A DNA stretch of 11,507 nucleotides from JAJFTV01 sp964426355 (GTDB taxonomy: Bacteria > Chloroflexota > Anaerolineae > Anaerolineales > Anaerolineaceae): positions 1 through 11,507 of the forward strand of contig CAYRRA010000146.1 of the NCBI GenBank assembly GCA_964426355.1, given 5' to 3'. The notes beneath the pieces are model-generated. The model was not told the DNA's origin and ran no database searches. It was given only the letters and a program-made list of their open reading frames with translations. Below, in pieces: positions 6,418-11,507 of the stretch. A program made the position numbers and the translations under genes. How positions within the stretch are numbered: position 1 is the first letter of the stretch; each line of letters starts with the position of its first letter.

Positions 6418-7404
6418 TTACGCCTTGCCTAACACGATGGCTAACAAAGCCATCCGCACGTACATACCATATTCCACCTGGCGGAAATAGGCAGCCCGCG
6501 GGTCATCGTCCACATCCATGCTGATCTCGCCCACACGCGGCAATGGATGCATGACAATCATCTCTTCCTTGGCGTCCTTCAAAATATCTGCTGTGATCAC
6601 AAATTCGCTTTTCACGCGTTCGTAATTTTCCAGGTCATCAAAACGTTCCTTCTGCACGCGCGTAACGTACAGCACATCGGTTTCCGCCAGGACAGGGTCC
6701 AGGGTATTGTACTGGTTCTGAGAAATTTTCTTCTCCGCAACCTCATTGATTACGTCTTCGGGCATGGGTAGAATTTTCGGCGAAACATAGTTCAACTTCA
6801 CATCAAACATGCTCAACAGCCGTGCCAGTGAATGCACCGTACGCCCATATTTCAAGTCGCCCAGCAGGGTGATTGTCAGACCATCTACTCTACCCATTTC
6901 TTCGAGGATAGTAAACAGGTCGAGCAGCGCCTGGGTGGGGTGTTCGCCAACACCGTCGCCGGCGTTGATGATCGGTTTTTCGGTGTATTTTGCAGCCGTG
7001 GCAACCGAGCCTACTTCGGGATGGCGCAACACAATTACATCCGCATAACGCTCTAACGTGCGCACAGTATCAGGGAGCGATTCACCTTTGGAGACGGAGG
7101 AGTAGCGCACCTCATTGATCGGGATTACACTACCGCCGAGCCGTTCCATCGCAGCTGTGAAAGATGCCATTGTACGGGTGGATGGTTCATAAAACAGGTT
7201 CGCAAGGATCTTACCTTTGAGCAGGTCAAAGGTTCCAACCCGGCGCACCATTTCAGCCATTTCATGGGCAACGCCAAAAATATAATCCAGGTCTCGCCGT
7301 TGGAACTGTTTGACGGAGAGGATATCTTTGAAATAGAAAGGCGCATCCTGTCGGTCGCCAAAGGGCAAATAAGGACTTCGAGTTTTATTGGGTGGGTTAT
7401 GCAT
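6418..7404 (-). CDS. pyrB: Aspartate carbamoyltransferase, catalytic chain (CAD-like)
   Basis: Joins carbamoyl phosphate and aspartate, the first committed pyrimidine step. The carbamoyl-phosphate site FYEPSTRT is at 71-78; the mobile loop SSVSKGES at 102-109 carries Lys106; VLRHPE is at 125-130, INAGDGVGEHPTQALLD at 146-162, LLGDLKYGRTVHSL at 180-193, TRVQKERF at 248-255, and VMHPLPRVGEI at 284-294. All expected catalytic residues are present. The protein has 328 residues, with about 25 more at the N-terminus than the E. coli chain. The C-terminal block DPRAAYFRQVEYGMYVRMAL resembles the ATC domain of animal CAD more than the E. coli enzyme, as far as I can recall both. No pyrI regulatory chain is present in the window. 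The ATG at 7404 has AGGAG seven bases upstream. It follows pyrC by 43 bases that hold a small hairpin and T-run. Confidence 0.96.
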   Translation of the reverse strand: MHNPPNKTRSPYLPFGDRQDAPFYFKDILSVKQFQRRDLDYIFGVAHEMAEMVRRVGTFDLLKGKILANLFYEPSTRTMASFTAAMERLGGSVIPINEVRYSSVSKGESLPDTVRTLERYADVIVLRHPEVGSVATAAKYTEKPIINAGDGVGEHPTQALLDLFTILEEMGRVDGLTITLLGDLKYGRTVHSLARLLSMFDVKLNYVSPKILPMPEDVINEVAEKKISQNQYNTLDPVLAETDVLYVTRVQKERFDDLENYERVKSEFVITADILKDAKEEMIVMHPLPRVGEISMDVDDDPRAAYFRQVEYGMYVRMALLAIVLGKA

Positions 7405-7416
7405 ATATTGTCTCCT

Positions 7417-7443
7417 AAAAAAATATGGTCTTTTTTATAGACC
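7417..7443 (-). terminator. Weak hairpin plus T-run between pyrC and pyrB
   Basis: On the minus strand GGTCT (7443-7439) and AGACC (7431-7427) form a 5-bp stem with a 7-base A/T loop, followed by ATATTTTTTT (7426-7417) and then directly by the AGGAG of pyrB. The shape is that of a weak intrinsic terminator. With only five base pairs it would at most be a partial terminator or pause that lowers pyrB relative to pyrC. Confidence 0.35.
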
Positions 7444-7447
7444 TGGC

Positions 7448-8500
7448 TTACCTTTTGACATTTTGTCCATAACCGGGTCTTGTTAACACCCGACCATCTT
7501 CATACGCGCATTCGCCGCGCAGCATCACGCGCCGCACCCTGCCCTGCACCGGCATACCTTCAAACGGCGTCCAGCCGCAGCGGGTGAGGGTCTGTGCAGC
7601 GCGGATTTCCCATTTTTCATCCAGGTCAACCTCAATCCAGGTTTCCGGCTGCTCTGGCAAGTGATAAATCCGGCGCGGGTTGGTGTGGCAGCGTACAATC
7701 ACATCATCTAACGTCAGCCTGCCCTGCGCCACCGCCGTGAGAAGCAGCGGCAGGGCGGTTTCAAGCCCGGGAAAGCCGGGGGGTGGGTTCTGGCTGTCTT
7801 TTTCAGCCAGGGTGTGAGGGGCATGATCGGTGGCAAAGCAGTCAACCACATCCAGATTATCCCAGAGTGCCTGCTGGTCGGCAGGGCTGTTCAAATCAGG
7901 GCGTACCTGCCCGCGTCCCCGTCCAATGCGATCCAGGTCTTTCTCAGTGAGAAAGAGATGATGAGGTGTAACCTCACAGGTAACCGGGATGCCCTTTTCC
8001 TTCGCCGCGCGCACCAGCAAAATTTCATCCCGCCGCGACACATGGCAAAGATGCACAGGGCGGTTATACATCTGCGCCATCAAAATCACTGCCGCCAGTG
8101 TATGACCCTCTGCGTGTGCCGCGATGGGCATTTCTTTGGGTGCATTTTCAAAATAATGCATCCACAAGCTCATGTCATACAGTTGTAGTGGACCAAATGT
8201 GTGGTTGAGATACAGTTTCAAACCACATGCGCGTTTTGCCAGCATACCCAGTTCGGGCGGGGTTTGTGCTGCCCCCAGGAAAAGCCCATAGTCGCAGTGT
8301 GCTTTTTGTGCAGCCAACTGCTCACCGATGGATAGGCTTTCGGAGTCAATCAGGGGCGGCTGAGTGTTGGGCATGGCAAGTACCAAAGTAAAGCCGCCTG
8401 CTAGGGCGGCTTGTGTTCCAGAAACCCAATCTTCCTTGTGCGTCCCTCCGGGTTCGCGCAGGTGTACATGCGGGTCGATCAGACCAGGTAATTTGACCAT
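7448..8500 (-). CDS. pyrC: Dihydroorotase, CAD-like (short N-terminus)
   Basis: Zinc amidohydrolase that cyclises carbamoyl aspartate to dihydroorotate. Metal and substrate residues are visible: HVHLRE at 11-16 (His11, His13, Arg15), Asn45 in AMPNT, the carbamylated lysine Lys95 in GLKLYLN, His129 in AAHAE, Cys152-His153 in HLCHVSR, Glu176 in CEVTPHHLF and Asp225 in ATDHAPH. The Thr101-Phe102 pair following Lys95 matches the flexible loop of animal CAD. The protein begins only four residues before PGLIDPHVHL, lacking the 40-50 residue N-terminal strand region of Bacillus-type PyrC. This looks real, because a perfect AAGGAGG lies four bases before the ATG at 8500 and a terminator hairpin lies just upstream. 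The C-terminal half (PPPGFPGLE at 239-247, NPRRIYHLP, WTPFEG, GYGQNVKR) also reads like the CAD DHO domain. First gene of the operon; expression probably set by the attenuator upstream. Confidence 0.95.
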   Translation of the reverse strand: MVKLPGLIDPHVHLREPGGTHKEDWVSGTQAALAGGFTLVLAMPNTQPPLIDSESLSIGEQLAAQKAHCDYGLFLGAAQTPPELGMLAKRACGLKLYLNHTFGPLQLYDMSLWMHYFENAPKEMPIAAHAEGHTLAAVILMAQMYNRPVHLCHVSRRDEILLVRAAKEKGIPVTCEVTPHHLFLTEKDLDRIGRGRGQVRPDLNSPADQQALWDNLDVVDCFATDHAPHTLAEKDSQNPPPGFPGLETALPLLLTAVAQGRLTLDDVIVRCHTNPRRIYHLPEQPETWIEVDLDEKWEIRAAQTLTRCGWTPFEGMPVQGRVRRVMLRGECAYEDGRVLTRPGYGQNVKR

Positions 8501-8516
8501 GACGCCTCCTTAATAT

Positions 8517-8544
8517 AAAAAAAAGAGAGCCAACGTTGGCTCTC
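8517..8544 (-). terminator. Intrinsic terminator in the pyr leader (attenuator)
   Basis: GAGAGCCAAC pairs with GTTGGCTCTC as a perfect 20-base palindrome (8544-8525), followed at once by eight T on the minus strand (8524-8517). The pyrC ribosome site begins only five bases later. There is no room for a gene to end here, since the promoter is about 75 bases upstream on the same strand; so the terminator acts on the leader transcript and should regulate pyrC-pyrB and whatever reads through. Confidence 0.85.
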
Positions 8545-8614
8545 AAATACCGATAAAAAACAAAACTTGTGTTCTGACCAATAATCGTGCTCGTGTTTTT
8601 GTCTTTGTGACCAT
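8543..8614 (-). CDS. Possible leader peptide of the pyr operon (23 aa)
   Basis: A short frame starts ATG at 8614, a few bases after the predicted transcription start, and ends with TGA at 8543-8545, whose last two bases are the first two bases of the terminator stem. It begins MVTKTKTRAR and ends VLFFIGI, the Phe codons lying in a U-rich stretch (8565-8555). This recalls pyrL of E. coli, where a ribosome following RNA polymerase closely prevents the terminator hairpin when UTP is low. No Shine-Dalgarno sequence is present, so translation would be leaderless. The same frame is open upstream to 8773, but that part covers the promoter and the end of the neighbouring gene. Real translation is uncertain. 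Confidence 0.35.
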   Translation of the reverse strand: MVTKTKTRARLLVRTQVLFFIGI

Positions 8615-8624
8615 ATCGCATGAT

Positions 8625-8652
8625 ATTTTATTCCCTTTTGAATATCTGTCAA
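8625..8652 (-). promoter_or_regulatory. Promoter of the pyr operon
   Basis: TTGACA (8652-8647) and TAAAAT (8630-8625) lie 16 bases apart on the minus strand. Transcription should start near 8617, giving a leader of about 115 bases to the pyrC ATG that contains the U-rich stretch and the terminator. The perfect -35, the good -10 and the match to the attenuator position make this a strong prediction. Confidence 0.75.
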
Positions 8653-8718
8653 GGGGTAAACCGGGCTTTACATAAAAACTGATTCCAGTCCAGCCTGCAA
8701 ATGCCTCAGGGCAAACGT

Positions 8719-10557
8719 TCAACTCCATAATTCTCTCAGATTTTGCCAGATCATATAAAGCCCCGCCACGCACACAATCAGGATCACAATCAACCAGAAA
8801 TACTCAATTAACAACATCACGAAAGAAATGACCGCCAGGATGATAGCAACCGTGTTAAGCCAGGTAGACAACTTCCGCCTGAAACCCGCCTCGATCAAAA
8901 AAATCAACACAAAGATAGCCGCGAGGCTGATGTAAAGATACTGCCGGGCAAAGATAGCTACGCCAAACGAAATGATCAGCAACAACCCGATGCTAATTGC
9001 CGACCAGATTTCTGCCAGCCAGCCCAACCGTAAAGCGGATTCTTTTTCTGGGCGGTGTGGATACTGCAAATGACCACGCAGTGGTTCGCGCCTACCTTGC
9101 TTTAAATCACTTTCATAGTCAGAAAGTACATCCAGCATGGTTTTATTCTCACTCAGCCGGGCACGCAGATCACAGAGTTCATCGGAAAGGTCATCCATCT
9201 GTTCCTGATGCAAGTGGTATGTGCCCCGCAGATGAGGCAAATCGCGCATCGCATTGGCTTCCACGCCCAGGTCGTACAAGTTCTGTTGTTTCTGTGCAAT
9301 CTGGTGTTCCAAAACGTTGCATTCGGCATGAATCTCTGCCTGTCTCTGGATAACGAAGAGCAGTAAATCTTTATGCGGCGGCACTTTGTCCAGCCCCGCC
9401 CATCCAACGGGGTCATGCCATGCCCGCCGAACCTTTCCATCACGGGTGTAGCGAGCCCCGGAGGGTGCGTTCTCACCTGAAACCGGGTCACGAGCGTAAT
9501 ATCCCCACAAGCCGCGGTAATTCTGTACCCAGGCAGGCGCTGGTTCGAGCAGTACAGGTTCATCCCAGTGAACATCCCCCCCTTCGCCAATAGAAAAACC
9601 GTCGCCGCGCGCATAATCCACGAACGGAATGCGGAACGCACCCCGGCTGGGTGAGCTGGAAAATTCAAGCTCCTCACCCACGTTGTGGCGCAGCCAGCGC
9701 CGGATAAATTTTTGAATAGTGCCCAACACGCGCGCAGCAGGAGAGAGGAAGGGTACCTCGATTTCGGTCAGGTAATCACCCGCGGAATAATAGCTGGCGT
9801 GTGAGCCAGCCGCTGCATAAACCACCGGATGCTCCCCCACCTTTTCCATTTCTGGGTCATCCCAGTGACGGCGCAAATCATCCCCGGCAAAGTCATGGCT
9901 GGCGTAAGCCACCCACTCAGGGTGCAAAATGCCATCCAGCGTCTCGCACAGGTAGATATTGACCATTTCCCAATCGGCTTCATGGTCATTGGCACCGTAA
10001 TAACCGGAACGCCAGTCATTATAGACGTAGAAATACCAGTATTGTAGAACCACCCAGCCAGATTGGCGCACGATGCGCACATGATAGCGGTAACTGTTGG
10101 CAGCGCGCATCTGCTGATAGGTAATGGCTGCTGCCAGTGCGCGGTCACCGGGAACCCGCCCACGCGCCAGCAGCGACAGGGAAAAAAGCGCATCCATGAA
10201 GCGCGATGTGTATCCCACTCGTGAAAGCCTGCCGCGCCCGGCGCGAAAAACATCCTGAGGATCCTGTTTTTTGAAGGTTTTTTCCACCAGGTAAGCTGCA
10301 AGCTCCACCAGGTTAAGCGGCTCAATAAATTGCAGAAAATGAACCGAACCAAAACCTGTCGGGCGCTGCCGTCCAAGTTCCTCTAACGTCAGGTCCTGCT
10401 CAGCAATCAATCGCTCTGCCGGTTTGCCGGGATGCTGCACCCACAAACTGCACTCCTGCACATAAGGTTGCGTGTCGATAGGAAAGAACTTTTCACCGCG
10501 GGTAAAACGCAGCAGCGGTTCAAAGCGCCGGAGAATTTCCTGGTCCGATGCACGCAT
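8719..10557 (-). CDS. Vps62/DUF946-like domain protein with coiled coil and C-terminal membrane helices
   Basis: A 612-residue protein of unknown function. The middle (about residues 155-270) carries YWYFYVYNDW (173-182), NDHEADWEMV (190-199), VAYASHDF and AAGSHASYY (249-257). This series of a WYFY strand, an HExDWE block and a GSHASY block resembles the Vps62/DUF946 family known from fungi and plants and some bacteria; the resemblance is by eye. About residues 395-480 are charged and heptad-like, probably a coiled coil. Four membrane helices follow, near 520-539, 541-557, 567-585 and 586-604. No signal peptide is seen, so the large N-terminal part is probably cytoplasmic. The ATG at 10557 overlaps the preceding stop as TGATG and has AAGGGGG upstream, so the two genes are translationally coupled; a TTG one codon earlier is possible. 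No terminator is evident before the pyr promoter. Confidence 0.75.
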   Translation of the reverse strand: MRASDQEILRRFEPLLRFTRGEKFFPIDTQPYVQECSLWVQHPGKPAERLIAEQDLTLEELGRQRPTGFGSVHFLQFIEPLNLVELAAYLVEKTFKKQDPQDVFRAGRGRLSRVGYTSRFMDALFSLSLLARGRVPGDRALAAAITYQQMRAANSYRYHVRIVRQSGWVVLQYWYFYVYNDWRSGYYGANDHEADWEMVNIYLCETLDGILHPEWVAYASHDFAGDDLRRHWDDPEMEKVGEHPVVYAAAGSHASYYSAGDYLTEIEVPFLSPAARVLGTIQKFIRRWLRHNVGEELEFSSSPSRGAFRIPFVDYARGDGFSIGEGGDVHWDEPVLLEPAPAWVQNYRGLWGYYARDPVSGENAPSGARYTRDGKVRRAWHDPVGWAGLDKVPPHKDLLLFVIQRQAEIHAECNVLEHQIAQKQQNLYDLGVEANAMRDLPHLRGTYHLHQEQMDDLSDELCDLRARLSENKTMLDVLSDYESDLKQGRREPLRGHLQYPHRPEKESALRLGWLAEIWSAISIGLLLIISFGVAIFARQYLYISLAAIFVLIFLIEAGFRRKLSTWLNTVAIILAVISFVMLLIEYFWLIVILIVCVAGLYMIWQNLRELWS

Positions 10558-11084
10558 CAACGCCCCCTTTCATTCAGGTCTGCATGAGCGTTAAAGAATG
10601 TATGCACATCGGCGTAATTGAGGTAGAACACCATAAAAATTCCGCTGATCATCATGAATGTGATATGAACGGGTTTATTGACAAAATAGAGAATCAAAGA
10701 CGTTAGAAGCGCCCCTACCTGCACAAAGATGGCTGCCGTCCAGGCGATACGCCAGAGACGAAAAAAACCAATTGCAGACCAAAGCGCCAGGATGGTCAGG
10801 ATGAAAAGAATACCGCTCTCATTTAACGCCACCAGCAATTGAGCACTGGCGGCGTTATCGACCAGTTCAGCAACGAACTTTTGGACGGCAGCCAGGGTTA
10901 ACGCTGTTTCCCCGCGCAGCCAGCGCGCGAACAACATGGAAAACAACTGCGGACCGCGGTTGAGGTGAAAGTGATAGACGCCAAGAAGGAAAAACTCGAC
11001 CGATTCAAGCACCAGCAGCCAGCGGCAGATCACCACCAGCACCGGAGGATTAGTTTTTTCAGGTCTGCCCTTTTTTTTCATCAT
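10557..11084 (-). CDS. Four-helix membrane protein of unknown function
   Basis: A 175-residue integral membrane protein that I do not recognise. A basic N-terminus (MMKKKGRPEK) precedes membrane helices at about 15-39, 90-110, 112-135 and 138-157, with a soluble, partly amphipathic stretch of about 50 residues between the first and second. Charged residues at both ends suggest N-in orientation. Residues near 154-164 (YLNYADVHTFF) are polar at the end of the last helix. The stop overlaps the start of the Vps62-like gene by one base, so the two products probably work together at the membrane. Starts at 11084 and 11081 are both possible; no clear ribosome site precedes either. Codon use looks like that of its neighbours. 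Confidence 0.7.
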   Translation of the reverse strand: MMKKKGRPEKTNPPVLVVICRWLLVLESVEFFLLGVYHFHLNRGPQLFSMLFARWLRGETALTLAAVQKFVAELVDNAASAQLLVALNESGILFILTILALWSAIGFFRLWRIAWTAAIFVQVGALLTSLILYFVNKPVHITFMMISGIFMVFYLNYADVHTFFNAHADLNERGR

Positions 11085-11132
11085 GGTTCAAATGCAAAAC
11101 ACCGTTTGATCTGCGGAGAAATCCTTTTGTCT

Positions 11133-11161
11133 ATTATATAAAGTTTCTGAATTTGTAGGAA
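11133..11161 (-). promoter_or_regulatory. Likely promoter of the two membrane-protein genes
   Basis: A perfect TATAAT (11138-11133) lies on the minus strand with a poor -35 (TTCCTA, 11161-11156) 17 bases before it. Transcription would begin near 11126, about 40 bases before the ATG at 11084. The setting, just outside the last minus-strand gene and in an AT-rich patch, supports it. Confidence 0.5.
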
Positions 11162-11220
11162 TATTTTTCACGCCAGGAATGTTGTTTTCCAAATCAACCG
11201 TGCTCCAGACCAGCTCGTAG

Positions 11221-11331
11221 AGGAACAGCGAACGCTTTTACTCGCCCACACTCGGACGCTTTTTAAGCGCAGACACGGTAGTGCCGGGTGTGGCACATTC
11301 GCAGGCGTATGACCGCTACGCGTACGTCACC
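11221..11331 (+). pseudogene. Decayed C-terminal core of an Rhs/YD-repeat protein
   Basis: In the plus frame beginning at 11221 the translation reads RFYSPTLGRFLSADTVVPG, then QAYDRYAYV, followed by TYSLLVYVP. This is the conserved end of Rhs-family cores, whose usual form is YYSPTLGRFLSADTIVPG...PQAYNRYAYVNNNPLKYVDPSGH. A stop (TAG, 11218-11220) cuts off everything upstream, no start codon or ribosome site is present, and the match breaks down at the expected DPSG, which suggests a mutation or small deletion. The frame stays open to the window edge, but the translation beyond 11331 no longer resembles Rhs. I read it as a fragment left from a lost or rearranged Rhs gene; it could be an orphan tip cassette if the rest lies to the right. 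Confidence 0.6.
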
Positions 11332-11430
11332 TACTCGCTGCTGGTGTATGTTCCGATCAGAGAATACACACGCATCCGCGGGTATACGCCCAGGTGGATG
11401 CTTCGCTGCGCATGGCAAGACACACTCGGC

Positions 11431-11466
11431 TTGTCCTCCCGAACGAACGTGAGGGATCCCCATTGC
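11431..11466. repeat. Possible copy of a dispersed intergenic repeat
   Basis: The stretch with TTGTCCTCCCGAACGAACGT and GAGGGATCCCC resembles the widespread family of the form GTCATTCCGAGCGAA...GAGGAATCTC found between genes in many bacterial genomes. Only one copy is in the window, so the repeat status rests on recalled resemblance. Confidence 0.25.
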
Positions 11467-11507
11467 CCCTGCCTGGCAGTACAACAGGTAGGTTGTGGTG
11501 AAGGGGG

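Larger units (their letters stand above)
11085..11507. other. Gene-free right end
   Basis: No intact gene is supported in these 423 bases. They hold the membrane-operon promoter (11133-11161), the Rhs fragment (11221-11331), and about 175 bases of GC-rich sequence of unknown origin that may be further Rhs debris or dispersed repeat. A 73-codon minus-strand frame here is judged spurious. Confidence 0.6.

Noticed and set aside
8545..8620. PyrR-binding loop in the pyr leader
   Set aside because: No match to the PyrR anti-antiterminator consensus as I recall it (purine-UCC-N-G-N-GAGG) was found between promoter and terminator.
8346..8621. Open frame starting ATG at 8621 and continuing into pyrC
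   Set aside because: It begins before the predicted transcription start, passes through the terminator hairpin and overlaps pyrC in another frame; a shadow.
8674..8689. ACTG-ATTC-CAGT hairpin with T-run after the Vps62-like gene
   Set aside because: Only four base pairs; too weak to call a terminator.
8543..8773. Open frame of 76 codons spanning the pyr promoter and leader
   Set aside because: Its first part overlaps the end of the Vps62-like gene in another frame and then runs through the pyr promoter; only the last 23 codons make sense, as a possible leader peptide.
9153..10376. Long minus-strand frames of 174 and 202 codons inside the Vps62-like gene
   Set aside because: Alternate-frame shadows rich in Trp, Arg and Cys, without ribosome sites; the 612-residue frame carries the domain motifs.
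11263..11484. 73-codon minus-strand frame at the right end
   Set aside because: Cys/Arg/His-rich composition, no ribosome site, and antisense to the recognisable Rhs remnant.

Overview
The window reads as a chromosomal segment of a bacterium, most likely a Chloroflexota of the Anaerolineae type. This rests on gene content recalled from that group (an orotidine-phosphate decarboxylase/orotate phosphoribosyltransferase fusion, quinone-type dihydroorotate dehydrogenase, DUF3048 protein, Rhs debris), on moderate GC, and on good Shine-Dalgarno sites with some TTG starts. No rRNA, tRNA, CRISPR array, transposase or phage gene was seen.

Layout. (1) 1-2412, minus strand: a four-gene operon transcribed leftward: winged-helix regulator, small PLDc_N-type membrane protein, ABC ATPase, and a YhfC-like putative intramembrane protease that runs off the left edge. 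Every junction has a single base between stop and start. A TTGACA-17-TATTAT promoter with an overlapping palindrome precedes the regulator. (2) 2557-3804, plus strand: an exported DUF3048 (YerB-like) protein, the only clear plus-strand gene. It converges on the pyr operon and overlaps its last gene by 34 bp. (3) 3771-8652, minus strand: a pyrimidine operon pyrC-pyrB-pyrFE-pyrD that covers the steps from carbamoyl phosphate to UMP; carbamoyl-phosphate synthase is not in the window. Its leader has a consensus-like promoter, a possible 23-codon leader ORF with a U-rich stretch, and a strong intrinsic terminator directly before the pyrC ribosome site. That is the layout of an attenuator. A possible internal promoter and a 13-bp hairpin lie before pyrFE. 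(4) 8719-11138, minus strand: two translationally coupled membrane-protein genes of unknown function, the second with a Vps62/DUF946-like domain, a coiled coil and C-terminal membrane helices. (5) 11139-11507: no intact gene; a decayed C-terminal Rhs core on the plus strand and a possible dispersed repeat.

How they work together. The pyr genes form one de novo UMP pathway: PyrB makes carbamoyl aspartate, PyrC cyclises it, membrane-associated PyrD oxidises dihydroorotate with quinone, and the PyrFE fusion converts orotate to UMP. PyrC and PyrB look unusually close to the DHO and ATC domains of animal CAD, and lie in the same order as in CAD. The leftmost operon looks like a self-regulated ABC export or envelope-stress module related in layout to the yxlEFG part of the Bacillus sigY operon. 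Comparisons to named proteins are from memory; no database search was run.
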